Of a DNA stretch of 25,118 nucleotides, positions 1-8,800 are shown piece by piece (within the stretch, counting starts at the first letter, position 1; every line of letters begins with the position of its first letter). The position numbers and the translations under genes are program-made. Source of the DNA: Chloroflexota bacterium (GTDB lineage Bacteria; Chloroflexota; Anaerolineae; B4-G1). The stretch is taken from NCBI GenBank assembly GCA_011046405.1, contig DSAR01000479.1, positions 1-25,118 of the forward strand, given 5' to 3'. Below the pieces are notes generated by a model. It made no database searches. It saw nothing but the letters and a program-made list of their open reading frames with translations, and had not been told where the DNA came from.

Positions 1-1802
1 ATGAGCGACAGCACGAGGGTCGACCAGAGCCAACCCGGTAACACGGACCCCGTCGGTTCCTGGCGCCGCCTTCTCCGCCTGCGCCCACTGTTGCGCCGCG
101 CGTTGTTATTCGTCGCGCCGTTGACCTGTTGCGTCGCCGCGCTCGTCTCCTGCACCAGGCCCATCCCCGCGACGAGCATCGCCCCGGCGAAAGCCCAGAA
201 CGTGGTCCGGGTGGAGGCGATGGCGATCCCGAAGTTGATCTCGATGAAGTGGGCGACGACGGCCGAGAGCATGCCCATCAGAAAGATGAAGTAGGGGTGA
301 AATTCTTTATTTTCGGTCTCCGGGTCTCTGTACGCAGAAAACCCAAAGACGAGCAGGTAAAGGGCCAATCCGCCGACCATCCCGATGGGCACAGCCAATC
401 CAAAGAAATGGAAACCGATCAGGTAAGTGATCAATATGACGGCGACAAGTGCTCCACCAGCCTGCAGGGCGAAGAATAACGTACGGCGCCAGTCCAGGGG
501 CAAGAAACCCATCCACCGCAGCGCGTAGTAGAACACGCCGCCGAAGAGCCAGACGTAGGCCACAAATCCCAAGAAGCCGGTGATCACCCAAGCGTCCATC
601 GTCTCGTTGTGGGAGCGATCGGGCGAGGCGGTGCGGGATTCGTAATGGCCCAGCAACGGGGGGTAAAAGGGATTATAGGCCACGTACATCGACTCGGGGC
701 CGTAACCGACCAGCAGGCGCAGCGAATTGTACGGGTCGGAGCGCCCCTTGGGGTAATCGCTGGTCGGCGGGAACTTGATGGGATCGTGGGGGCTGATGAG
801 ATCAAGCGCCCCCTCCCAAATCAAGTTGCGCACCATGCCGGTTCCGCCCTCGTATTGGAGCACCCGGGCGACGCGGCTCAATCCCGGTTGTTCGAGGGCC
901 CATTCGTGAATCGGCCCGCTCAGGTTGATGAGGAAGAAGCCGGCCGAGACAATAACGATCAGGATGAGCGCGCCGCTCAACAACGTGATCCACGTGCGGC
1001 GGTTCATGATCCGCTGGAGGGCAAGCGTCCCCAGGAGCACCCAGACGCCCAATCCAGCCAGGAGCCCCATCAAAGGGCCACGGCTCTGGGTGTACCAGAT
1101 GGCGATCAATTGGACCAGGAAGAGGAAGATGTAAGCGGCCGCGCGCGGGATGTCGACCGCGTTCGTCTCCTCGTCGGTCAGGATGTCCCTGAAGGACTTG
1201 AGAATGCGGCTCAAGGTGGGGAAGGCGGCCATGATCAGATAGGCGGCGACGAAAATCGCGTTGCCCATGTTGGAAGCCACGCGCCGGGTCACGTCCCCGC
1301 CCCAGGGCAGGGGGTCCAACTTGTTGCGCTGGATGAGACCGTAAAGGGCGATAGGCAGGCTGTTGAGGATGACGACGGTGATCAAGCGCTCCAACTGTTC
1401 CCGCGTCCGCAGCCCCTGGAGGATGACGAAAAACACGACGATGTAAGACAACGTCGTGTAGGTCCCCTGCAAGCGCTGGTAGGAACCGAAGAAACTGACC
1501 CAGGGCGTGACCGATAGAAACGTGCTGAGGAGATAGACGATCACGGTGAAAAGGGTCGGTAACACCAGGGGCGTGCGCCAGGAGACGTCGAATTCATAGC
1601 GTCCGCTGGTCCGCTCCTCGACGTATTTGACGAGCCACAGGGCGGCCATGATCAGGGCCACCGTGCGCAGGGTGGTCAGTTTATCCGGCTCGAAGACGCG
1701 GCTGGAATAGACGTTGAAAAACAGCGGCGTGATGATGACCGCCAGGAGCCAGCCGAGTTCCAAGGCCTTGTCACAAAATGCGCTGAGTTTTGTCGAATTC
1801 AT
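1..1802 (-). CDS. O-antigen ligase/polymerase-like membrane protein (partial, C-terminus outside window)
   Basis: Translating the minus strand from the ATG at 1800-1802 gives 600 codons without a stop up to the left edge, so the 3' end is missing. An AGAGAGG ribosome site lies just upstream. The protein starts MNSTKLSAFCDKALELGWLL and has about ten or more hydrophobic segments separated by short loops. Around residue 396, within a periplasmic-type loop, it carries RSHNETMDAWVITGFLGF, which matches the Wzy_C / O-antigen ligase signature (R-x-HN followed by a Gly-rich segment). Residues about 565-588 are a strongly basic Asn/Arg-rich stretch followed by another hydrophobic segment. Such proteins join or polymerise lipid-linked sugar repeat units at the outer face of the cytoplasmic membrane. 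It lies downstream of a sugar epimerase and a glycosyltransferase on the same strand, which fits polysaccharide export. Whether it is a ligase or a polymerase cannot be told from sequence; large relatives often add TPR repeats after the last membrane segment. Confidence 0.8.
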   Translation of the reverse strand, partial: MNSTKLSAFCDKALELGWLLAVIITPLFFNVYSSRVFEPDKLTTLRTVALIMAALWLVKYVEERTSGRYEFDVSWRTPLVLPTLFTVIVYLLSTFLSVTPWVSFFGSYQRLQGTYTTLSYIVVFFVILQGLRTREQLERLITVVILNSLPIALYGLIQRNKLDPLPWGGDVTRRVASNMGNAIFVAAYLIMAAFPTLSRILKSFRDILTDEETNAVDIPRAAAYIFLFLVQLIAIWYTQSRGPLMGLLAGLGVWVLLGTLALQRIMNRRTWITLLSGALILIVIVSAGFFLINLSGPIHEWALEQPGLSRVARVLQYEGGTGMVRNLIWEGALDLISPHDPIKFPPTSDYPKGRSDPYNSLRLLVGYGPESMYVAYNPFYPPLLGHYESRTASPDRSHNETMDAWVITGFLGFVAYVWLFGGVFYYALRWMGFLPLDWRRTLFFALQAGGALVAVILITYLIGFHFFGLAVPIGMVGGLALYLLVFGFSAYRDPETENKEFHPYFIFLMGMLSAVVAHFIEINFGIAIASTRTTFWAFAGAMLVAGMGLVQETSAATQQVNGATNNNARRNSGRRRRRRRQEPTGSVLPGWLWSTLVLSL

Positions 1803-1823
1803 AGGCGCCTCTCTAGATTGAGT

Positions 1824-1866
1824 GTGCAAGTATGCAAGTTGCAAGTGTGCAAGTTGCAAGTGTTGC
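1824..1866. repeat. Short clustered GCAAGT repeats
   Basis: Five copies of GCAAGT start at 1826, 1834, 1841, 1849 and 1856, spaced 7-8 bp apart, in the 76-bp gap between the epimerase stop and the ligase start. A looser version (GTTGCAGGTTGCAAGTTTGC) sits upstream of the epimerase near 2893-2912, so the motif flanks that gene on both sides. Function unknown; it could be slippage-prone filler or a protein-binding array. Confidence 0.7.
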
Positions 1867-1878
1867 ATAAGGAAGTGT

Positions 1879-2853
1879 CTACGTTTCCATACCCTCTTTT
1901 TTGAACCAGGCTAACGTGCGCTGTAAGCCGTCCTTGAGCGGGGTCTGGGCCTCAAACCCCAATATGTCGCGCGCACGGCTGACGTCCGGGACGCGCCGGC
2001 GGGTCTCCTCGAAATCGACCCCATAAGCCTGTTCGTAAGATACGTGCTGGATCTCCGAAGCGGAATCGGTCAATTGGCAGATCATCTCGGCCAGTTCCAG
2101 GATCGATGTCTCCTGGCTGGAGCCGATGTTGAAGACTCGTCCGGCCGCCTCGGGGACGGTCGCCGCCAGCATCGTGCCCCGCACCGTATCCTCGATAAAG
2201 GTAAAGCAACGGGTCTGCCTGCCATCGTCGTAGACGATCAACGGCGCATCCCGCAGCGCCTGGGTCATGAACTTGGCGATAACGCTGCCATACCCCTTGG
2301 GATCGAGGCGGGGGCCGTAGGCGTTGAAGTATCGGACGATGGAGACCGGGAGGCCCTTCTTAGCGTAGGCCAGGGCAAAGTATTCGTCAATCGCCTTAGC
2401 GTCGGAATAGGACCAGCGTCCCACCGTCGTCGGCCCCAGGAGACGGTCATCGTCCTCGTGCAACGGCACTTCGGCCGATTTGCCGTGAATCTCGGAACTG
2501 GACGCGATGACCGTCCGCACCCAGTACTTGAACGCCATCTCCAACACGTTCTCGGTGCCGCGCACGTTGGTGACGATGGCGCCCAATGGGTCGTCGACGA
2601 CGTACTTGACGCCGACGACGGCCGCCAGGTGGTAGATCAGATCGGCCTGGCGAATGAGACGTTCCAGCGTATTCACGTTGAGGATCGAGTCGTTGACGAA
2701 ATGAAAACGCTCGCTGCTCAACTGGTGGGCGATGTTGCTCGCTTTCCCGACCGAGAGGTTATCGATCACGGTAATCTCGTGTCCCTGTCCCATCAACACG
2801 TCCACCAAATTAGAACCGATAAAACCGGCGCCGCCGGTGACCAGAATGCGCAT
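1879..2853 (-). CDS. NAD-dependent epimerase/dehydratase (UDP-sugar 4-epimerase-like)
   Basis: A 324-residue extended short-chain dehydrogenase/reductase. The N-terminal Rossmann motif GGAGFIG gives G7, G10 and G13, and Asp31 in VIDNLSVG is placed to bind the NAD ribose. The catalytic pair is Y149 and K153 (YSDAK), preceded by the SSSEIHG segment usual in this family. RYFNAYGPR near residues 180-190 is typical of UDP-glucose 4-epimerases, UDP-glucuronate decarboxylases and dTDP-glucose dehydratases. It would interconvert or modify a nucleotide sugar in the cytoplasm for polysaccharide synthesis. The start at 2853 is preceded by AAGGT at about 8 bp. The neighbours are a GT4 glycosyltransferase upstream and an O-antigen ligase-like gene downstream, all on the same strand. 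The exact sugar substrate cannot be assigned from the sequence. Confidence 0.88.
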   Translation of the reverse strand: MRILVTGGAGFIGSNLVDVLMGQGHEITVIDNLSVGKASNIAHQLSSERFHFVNDSILNVNTLERLIRQADLIYHLAAVVGVKYVVDDPLGAIVTNVRGTENVLEMAFKYWVRTVIASSSEIHGKSAEVPLHEDDDRLLGPTTVGRWSYSDAKAIDEYFALAYAKKGLPVSIVRYFNAYGPRLDPKGYGSVIAKFMTQALRDAPLIVYDDGRQTRCFTFIEDTVRGTMLAATVPEAAGRVFNIGSSQETSILELAEMICQLTDSASEIQHVSYEQAYGVDFEETRRRVPDVSRARDILGFEAQTPLKDGLQRTLAWFKKEGMET

Positions 2854-2884
2854 TGAGCCAACCTTTCGAGTGATTCAAGTTAAA

Positions 2885-2915
2885 GGTTACAAGTTGCAGG
2901 TTGCAAGTTTGCACG
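2885..2915. repeat. Degenerate GCAAGT-type repeat upstream of the epimerase
   Basis: The stretch GGTTACAAGTTGCAGGTTGC and the bases after it repeat (T)TGCAAGT-like hexamers in three or four imperfect copies. It mirrors the cleaner array at 1824-1866 on the other side of the epimerase gene. No function is evident. Confidence 0.5.
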
Positions 2916-3028
2916 TCGTGTGCCATTGTTCTGTTAATAGGCCGATATATCTTACCCCAGGCAGAGCAAAAGTCAAGCCTACATTCCCCAGTTCCCCAAA
3001 ATTCACCAAATATCTCGCGGTATCTTAT

Positions 3029-3084
3029 GGGTGTGTTTCATTTCATTTGGGGCCAAGTTCGTAGTAGGCGATTTATCGCCGTAA
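3029..3084 (-). repeat. Element A, copy 3 (truncated), overlapping the glycosyltransferase 3' end
   Basis: This half-length copy reads GGGTGTGTTTCATTTCATTT, then a CAAG and TTCGTAGTA arm, then the core palindrome GGCGATTTATCGCC (3067-3080) and GTAA. It matches the left half of the complete copy at 14627-14721. The distal arm (TACTACGAA onwards) is missing: past 3084 the sequence is glycosyltransferase coding sequence. The TAA stop of that gene (3073-3075, read on the minus strand) falls in the loop of the core palindrome. No flanking duplication is visible, as expected for a truncated copy. Confidence 0.8.
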
Positions 3085-4221
3085 CACCGCGTCGTATAAC
3101 ACCCGGGTTTGAGCAGCGGTGCGCTCCCAGGAAAATTGAGCCGCCCGCGCCAGGCCACGGCGGGCGAGCGCCGGCCTCATTTCCGGATCCTGGAGCAATT
3201 GGCGCAGGACGCCTATCATCGATTCCGTGTCGGTGGGATCACAGTAAAGCGCGGCCTCTCCCCCAACTTCCGGGAGGCTGGATGTCGTGGAAGTCACGAC
3301 AGGCGCGCCGCACGCCATCGCCTCCAGCACCGGCAGGCCGAAGCCCTCGTAGAGGCTGGGGAAGACCAGCGCCTGCGCCCCGGCGTAGACGGCGGGCAGG
3401 TCCTCGTCCGGCACGTACCCCGGCAGGACGACCGCCTCCCGCGCCGGCGACCGTTCGAGCGCAGCGAAAAAATCGTCGCACAACCAGCCCCGCTTCCCCA
3501 CGACGACCCACCCATCGCTGAGACCATCGGCGTACACCGCCTCGAAGGCCGCCAGGAGGCGCGTCAAATTCTTGCGCGGCTCGATGGTGCTGACGAAGAG
3601 CAGATAACGTGGGGGCAATCCGTAGCGCGCGCGAAGCGCCGCCACAGCGTCCGGCGGCTGGGGACGAAAACGGGGATCGGCCGCCTCGTGGATGACGCTG
3701 ACCTTCTCCAGTGCGATGCCGTAGGCGGCGATCAAGTCCCGCTTGGTGCACTCGGAGACAGCGATGATGTGGTCGGCGCGGCGGCAGTAGAGCGGCATCG
3801 TCAGGTTGAGGTACCAGCGGTTGAGCGGCTTGTGGTGTTCTGGCAGGTGACGGAAGATCAGATCGTGAACGGTGAGGACAGTCGGTACGCCTCGCAGGGG
3901 CATCAAGAGGTGTTCGGTGGCGTGGAACAGGGTCGCGCCAGGGATGATCCGGTTGAAGGGCACACGCGCGAGCTGCCCCATCCAGACCAGCATGCGCCAG
4001 GGCTTGTAACCCAGCGCGACGGTGTGGGTGGAGATGTGTTCCAGACCGGACAGCGGTTCGACACCCCGCTCGGCGTTGTAGAATAACGCATAACGATCGG
4101 GGCTTGCCATGAGCACAGTCGAACGGTCGGCGGCGAGCAGGGCGCGGGTCAGGCTCTCGGCGTAGCGGCCCAGGCCGGCGCGGCGGTGGACGGCGGCGGA
4201 GACGTCGAGGGTGATCGTCAT
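3073..4221 (-). CDS. Glycosyltransferase family 4 (GT-B fold)
   Basis: A 382-residue protein with the two-lobed GT-B layout. The N-terminal lobe starts MTITLDVSAAVHRRAGLGRY, the usual place for the glycine-rich acceptor loop. STIEPRKN (R216, K217) marks the nucleotide-sugar phosphate-binding strand of the second lobe. The GT4 signature EGFGLPVLE provides the E-x7-E pair (E292, E300), and PVVTS and LPEVGGEAAL follow. It probably transfers a hexose from a nucleotide-sugar donor onto a lipid-linked glycan at the inner membrane face. There is no convincing ribosome site, but the gene starts 20 bp after the coiled-coil gene, so translation may be coupled. Its last codons and stop codon overlap a truncated palindromic element; the true ancestral C-terminus may have differed by a few residues. 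The linkage made is unknown. Confidence 0.88.
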   Translation of the reverse strand: MTITLDVSAAVHRRAGLGRYAESLTRALLAADRSTVLMASPDRYALFYNAERGVEPLSGLEHISTHTVALGYKPWRMLVWMGQLARVPFNRIIPGATLFHATEHLLMPLRGVPTVLTVHDLIFRHLPEHHKPLNRWYLNLTMPLYCRRADHIIAVSECTKRDLIAAYGIALEKVSVIHEAADPRFRPQPPDAVAALRARYGLPPRYLLFVSTIEPRKNLTRLLAAFEAVYADGLSDGWVVVGKRGWLCDDFFAALERSPAREAVVLPGYVPDEDLPAVYAGAQALVFPSLYEGFGLPVLEAMACGAPVVTSTTSSLPEVGGEAALYCDPTDTESMIGVLRQLLQDPEMRPALARRGLARAAQFSWERTAAQTRVLYDAVLRR

Positions 4222-4241
4222 AGGAGATAGGCGCGCGCCGG

Positions 4242-4580
4242 CTACCGCTGATACGACCCAACGAGCAGAATGCCCAATGCTTCGGCAGCTTCCTGAGCGG
4301 TGGGATGGATGCGGTGACCGAGGCGCAGCGTATCTATAGCGCCGAGCAGTTTGGAGACCTGGGCTTCGGTTCGCTGTTGAGCCTCGGCCAACTGTTCCAC
4401 CCGTGCCTCGACCCGGTCCAGCCGTTCATCTGTTCGCCGCCAGGCCGTATCCTCCGACTCACGGACCCGACCCTGCCAAAAGCTCTCCATCAGACCGGTC
4501 AGAGCCGTCGCACCATCTTCACCCAGCTTGTGGCGCAGCACAGAAGGAATTTCCACTGGGGGACTCGTTAACACCACCAT
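4242..4580 (-). CDS. Small coiled-coil protein of unknown function
   Basis: A 112-residue protein starting MVVLTSPPVEIPSVLRHKLG. I chose the start at 4580 because GGGAGG lies at the right distance upstream and because a longer in-frame start at 4703 would overlap the preceding gene. Residues about 35-85 have heptad spacing (ERLDRVEARVEQLAEAQQRT) typical of a parallel coiled coil. The tail ends in a short hydrophobic LGILLVGSYQR. Proteins with this kind of N-terminal helix and coiled coil are often longer, with a nuclease-like C-terminal domain; nothing of that kind remains here, so this may be a short variant or a shortened relic. It sits 49 bp downstream of the PLP enzyme and 20 bp before the glycosyltransferase. 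No function is assigned. Confidence 0.6.
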   Translation of the reverse strand: MVVLTSPPVEIPSVLRHKLGEDGATALTGLMESFWQGRVRESEDTAWRRTDERLDRVEARVEQLAEAQQRTEAQVSKLLGAIDTLRLGHRIHPTAQEAAEALGILLVGSYQR

Positions 4581-4629
4581 TACCTCCCTGACTTGTTCGT
4601 CACCGAATGTATCGTACCATAACCTTGGA

Positions 4630-5607
4630 TCAGAGCACCACTTCTCCATACCCAAACAACCCCGTCGTGCCGCCTGTGTGCCAAAACAGGACGCGCTCTC
4701 CATTCTCGAAAGCCCCCTGGTGGATCAGATCGACCAGCCCGCCAAACGCCCGGCCGGTGTAGACCGGATCCAGCAGTATCCCTTCGGTCCGGGCCATCAT
4801 CTGGATCGCCTCCCGTTCCAGGTCACCCACCACGCCATATCCTCCGCCCAGGTACCCATCGGCTACGTCAAAATCGGCCGGTGAGAAATCCGGTTCCACG
4901 CCCAACCAACGCGCAACCGCCTGCGCCAGATTGGCCAGAAGCTCCTGCAACACGCCGGCTGGCTTATCTATACTGACGCCGAGAATGCGTCCCTCGAATC
5001 CCAACGCCCGAGCGCCAACCGCCAAACCCGCCTGTGTCCCCCCGCTGGAGGAAGGTATCACGAGGCAATCGAACGTCACACCTTGTTTTGCACATTGCGT
5101 CACCAACTCCTCCATCGCCGCCACGTAACCGGTCGCGCCGATCCGGTTGCTGCCCCCATAGGGAACGATGTACGGGCGGCGGCCACGCGCGATCAGGTCA
5201 GCGGCGACGTCCTGCATCACCTCGTCCAGTGGACGCTCGCCCGCCCACACCGTCTCGGCGCCCAACAGCCGGTCCAGCAACAAATTTCCCCGCGCGACCG
5301 GTGGTTCCTCCCCACGCAAGACCAACGTACAGGCCAGCCCAAACTTGGCCGCGGCTGCCGCCGTCTGCCGGGCGTGGTTGGATTGGGCCGCTCCACCCGA
5401 TATGAGCGTATTCGCCTCCTGCGCCAGGGCATCGGCCACCAGGAACTCCAACTTGCGCGCCTTGTTGCCGCCGGTAGCCAACCCGGTCTGATCGTCTCGC
5501 TTGATCCAGACGTCCACCTTTCGCAAGTGCGTGGTGAGGCGCGGCAGTGCCTCCAACGGCGTGGGCAGATGCGCGATAGACACCCGGGATACGTTCTCTG
5601 TTAGCAT
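4630..5607 (-). CDS. PLP-dependent D-cysteine desulfhydrase / ACC deaminase family enzyme
   Basis: A 325-residue fold-type II PLP enzyme. The Schiff-base lysine is K49 in GGNKARKLEF. AAQSNHARQTAAAAAK (S76-N77-H78) is the substrate and cofactor loop typical of the ACC deaminase/D-cysteine desulfhydrase group. IPSSSGGTQAGLAVG is the phosphate-binding Gly-rich loop, and WHTGGTTGLFGY is the characteristic C-terminal motif. Members convert D-cysteine to pyruvate, ammonia and sulfide, or deaminate ACC; the sequence alone does not separate these. Two adjacent ATGs exist (5610 and 5607); AGGAGG lies 4 bp before the first and 7 bp before the second, favouring 5607. It is the first gene of a minus-strand run leading into polysaccharide genes, but no metabolic link between them is apparent. 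Confidence 0.88.
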   Translation of the reverse strand: MLTENVSRVSIAHLPTPLEALPRLTTHLRKVDVWIKRDDQTGLATGGNKARKLEFLVADALAQEANTLISGGAAQSNHARQTAAAAAKFGLACTLVLRGEEPPVARGNLLLDRLLGAETVWAGERPLDEVMQDVAADLIARGRRPYIVPYGGSNRIGATGYVAAMEELVTQCAKQGVTFDCLVIPSSSGGTQAGLAVGARALGFEGRILGVSIDKPAGVLQELLANLAQAVARWLGVEPDFSPADFDVADGYLGGGYGVVGDLEREAIQMMARTEGILLDPVYTGRAFGGLVDLIHQGAFENGERVLFWHTGGTTGLFGYGEVVL

Positions 5608-5627
5608 CATAAATCCTCCTATGTTAG

Positions 5628-5676
5628 CCCTGTGAGGGCCCTGATTGGGGCCCTGGTGGCCCTGGTAGGGGCCTGA
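5628..5676. repeat. GGCCCTG-rich degenerate tandem stretch
   Basis: The segment repeats GGGCCCTGAT, GGGGCCCTGGT, GGCCCTGGTA and GGGGCCTGAT in tandem, four imperfect copies of about 11-12 bp, just upstream of the PLP enzyme start. GGGCCC is itself palindromic, so several competing hairpins can form. No known regulatory motif is recognised. Confidence 0.5.
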
Positions 5677-5677
5677 T

Positions 5678-5706
5678 TTCCTTTACCCGACCCGAAATGG
5701 TATAAT
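5678..5706 (+). promoter_or_regulatory. Possible sigma-70-type promoter for the S8 protease
   Basis: A perfect TATAAT at 5701-5706 sits about 100 bp before the protease ATG. A weak -35 candidate (TTCCTT, 5678-5683) lies 17 bp upstream. A transcript from here would carry palindromic element B (5720-5769) in its leader. The -35 match is poor, so this is tentative. Confidence 0.35.
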
Positions 5707-5719
5707 GGATCATTCATTC

Positions 5720-5769
5720 GTATCTTCTCAATAAGTGAGGGACGCCTCCCCGGTTTATTGAGATGATAC
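5720..5769 (-). repeat. Element B, copy 1 (minimal 50-bp palindrome)
   Basis: Starts GTATCTTCTCAATAAG and ends TTTATTGAGATGATAC. The two ends are inverted repeats of 15 bp with one mismatch. An inner GAGG-GACG-CCTC hairpin fills the centre. The ends are the same as those of the longer copy at 11737-11845, but the roughly 60-bp GC-rich middle is absent. Imperfect flanks (CATTCATTC left, AGTTATTCA right) could be a decayed 9-bp duplication. It lies in the presumed leader of the protease gene, 34 bp before the ATG. Confidence 0.75.
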
Positions 5770-5803
5770 AGTTATTCAAAGGTGTAAGGGACAGGGAGAT
5801 AAA

Positions 5804-8800
5804 ATGAAAAACACGCGAACACGCTTCACATTTAGTATCATACTCATCTTTCTGATATTGACAAATGCCGGCCAGTCGATGAGCGCACGAGGTCTTGTGG
5901 AACCTGGAGATGATCCTTCTGGGCCAAATAAGAACGTGGTCAGCACCACACCATTGCCTCCATGGTGGATCGCGTCCGAATCACCGATCACCGGAGCGGC
6001 ACAGGCCTCCGCCATCATCGCGCCTGACGTACAACGCGCCCTGCTTCAAGCTGGGTCTGACGAGCGCGTGCGTGTGCTCGTCCACCTGCGCGAGCAGGCT
6101 ACAGGTGACGAATTCACGAGCACAACCGCTGAGAAAGTCCAACACCGCGCCCGCGTCGTCTCGACTCTGAAGGCCACTGCCCAGCGCACCCAGGCCAATC
6201 TCATCACCTACCTGGAGAGCGCCCAATCTGCCGGTCAGGTCGCATCTTACACACCGTTCTGGATCTTCAACGGCATTGCCGTCCAGGCCCAACCCGCCAT
6301 CATCCAAGAACTGGCCCATCGTCCCGAAATCGCCTCCATCCAACTGGATCACTATCGCCAATGGCTCCCGAACACGAGCGCCATCTCCAACCCTGCAACC
6401 TCCATCCTCCAAACACCAACCGCCACCGAATGGGGCGTCGAGCGCGTCCGCGCCGACCAGGTGTGGGCCTCGCTGCACATCTCTGGCACCGGCGCCGTCG
6501 TCGCCGGGATGGACACCGGCGTCGATTGGCTCCACCCGGCCCTGCGCGAGCGCTACCGTGGATACGCCCCCCACGGCCCCTCCAACCACGTCTATCATTG
6601 GTACGACGCGACCGGCGGCGCGCTCTACCCGGTGGACGGGCACGGGCACGGCACTCACACCATGGGCACCATCGTCGGGCAGGATGGCACCGGCGTCGCG
6701 CCGGGCGCCCGTTGGATCGCCGTCAAAGTGCTCAATAACCAGGGGCAGGGCTACGACTCGTGGATTCACGCCGGTTTCCAATGGCTCCTGGCCCCCGGTG
6801 GCGACCCGGCCCAGGCCCCAGACGTGGTCAACAATTCGTGGGGCAACGACATCGGCTCGCTCACCACGTTCCAGGACGACCTGCGGGCACTGCGGGCCGC
6901 CGGTATTTTCGCGGTGTTTTCCAGCGGAAACCGGGGGCCGAACCGTGGCACCGTCGGCTCCCCGGCCTCCCTGCCAGAGGCGTTTGCCGTGGGGGCCACC
7001 GACGTCGACGACGAAGTGACCAATTTCTCCAGCCGGGGCCCCTCGCCGTGGCGAGAGATTCGCCCGCACGTCGCCGCGCCCGGCGTCAACGTGCGCTCCA
7101 GTCTGCCGGGCGGCGCCTACGGCACCAAGAACGGCACCTCGATGGCTGCGCCCCACGTTGCGGGCATCGCGGCGCTCCTGAAATCGGTCAGCCCCACCCT
7201 GAGCATCACCCACACCGCCTACCTCATCACCAGCACGGCCGTCCCATCGGGAGATCCCATCCCCAACAACGACACCGGCTGGGGCCGGGTGGACGCGTTC
7301 GCCGCCGTCGCTGCACTGGCGCACACCGGCTTTATCTCCGGTCAGGTCAGCCGGGCCGACGACGGCGCGCCCATCGCCGGCGCCACGGTGCAGGCGGGCG
7401 CCCACGGCCCCCAGGGGCGCGGTCAGGCACAGACCGGCGAGGACGGCCGTTACCTGCTAGCGCTAGCGCCCGCTCCCTACGACGTGAGCGTTTCGGCGTT
7501 TGGCTACGCGCCGGAGACGAAAATGGGGATTTCGGTCGTGACGGGCGCGACGAGCCTCCAGAATTTTTCGCTGCTCCCCTATCCCTCGGGAACCGTGGAG
7601 GGCCAGATTTCCGACGCCCAGACTGGCGCCCCGGTCACTGCGACGATTGACGTGCTGGACGCCCCCCTGCAGACGAGCGGCGCCGCCTATCGCTTCGACC
7701 TGCCCGCCGGCGATTACGTCATCCGCGCCTGCAGCGTCGGTTACCGGATCGTCACCGCCACCGTCACCGTCGACGTGGGTCAGACCACGCACGCGGACCT
7801 GGCGCTCGTCCCGGCCCCCGCCATCCTGCTGGTCGATAGTGGCGCCTGGTATTACGACAGTCAGATCCACTACTTCCGCCAGGCGCTGGACGCGCTGCAT
7901 TACGCTTACGACGAGTGGGCAATCAAACGGCTTCCCGACGACGTTCCGAGCGCTTCCGATCTGGCGTCCTACGACCTCGTGATCTGGAGCGCGCCCCAGG
8001 ATGCCCCGGGCTTCGTCGGCGCGGGGCAGGCGGTCGGCGATTACCTGGTCCAAGGGGGGCTGCTCTTCCTGAGCGGTCAGGACGTGGGCTACTGGGACGG
8101 CGGCGGGGTCCTTGGCTACTGGAGCGCCTATTACGGCGAGCGTCTCAAGGCTCGCTACGTCCAGGACAACGCGCCCACTCACGCGCTCCAGGGATTGGGC
8201 GATCAGATTTTCGCCGGGTTGGCGCTCACCATCGCCGGCCCCGGCGGCGCGGACAACCAGACCTATCCCGATGTGGTGGACGTGAGGGATGCGGACGGAG
8301 CCAACGCGGCGTTGCGCTACGACGAGGGTGGTTACGGCGGCATCCAAACCGGCACGTGCCTGCCCTACCGCGCCGTCTACCTGTCGTTTGGTTTCGAGGC
8401 CATCGACAACCAGGCCACCCGCCGCGAGGTGATGAAACGCGCCATCGACTGGCTCACGTCGTCGCCGCCGGCGGTGGGCCTCGAATGGTCGCCCATCCAG
8501 CAGATGCAGGTCGGGCCTCCGGGCGCGACGATCTCCCACACACTGCGCCTGCGCCACCTGGGGCAAGCGGGCGTCACCGATACCGTATCCCTGGAACTCG
8601 ACGTCGCCCAATGGCCGAGCGAACTCAGCCACACGACGGTCACGCTGGCCCCCTGCGCCTCGCAGACCGTCGTCGTCACCGTCACGATCCCCCCCACCAC
8701 CGGCTGGCACGAACAAGACACCGCTGTCGTCGTCGCCCGCTCCAGTCTCTCCCCCACGCTCGTCCAGACTGCCACCCTGGTTAGCAAGGCGCCTGCGCCT

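Noticed and set aside
609..1517. Plus-strand frame of 302 codons near the left edge
   Set aside because: It is antisense to an uninterrupted membrane protein frame with an O-antigen ligase signature; its own translation is charged, repetitive and featureless.
2044..4086. Long plus-strand frames opposite the epimerase and glycosyltransferase
   Set aside because: Shadow frames with low-complexity Arg/Gly/His composition and no motif; the minus strand carries complete enzyme signatures.
5981..8716. Long open frames on the minus strand opposite the protease (474 and 417 codons)
   Set aside because: High GC and codon bias of the real gene leave the opposite strand open; the translations are Gly/Arg/Val-rich with no recognisable domain, while the plus strand shows a full protease catalytic site.
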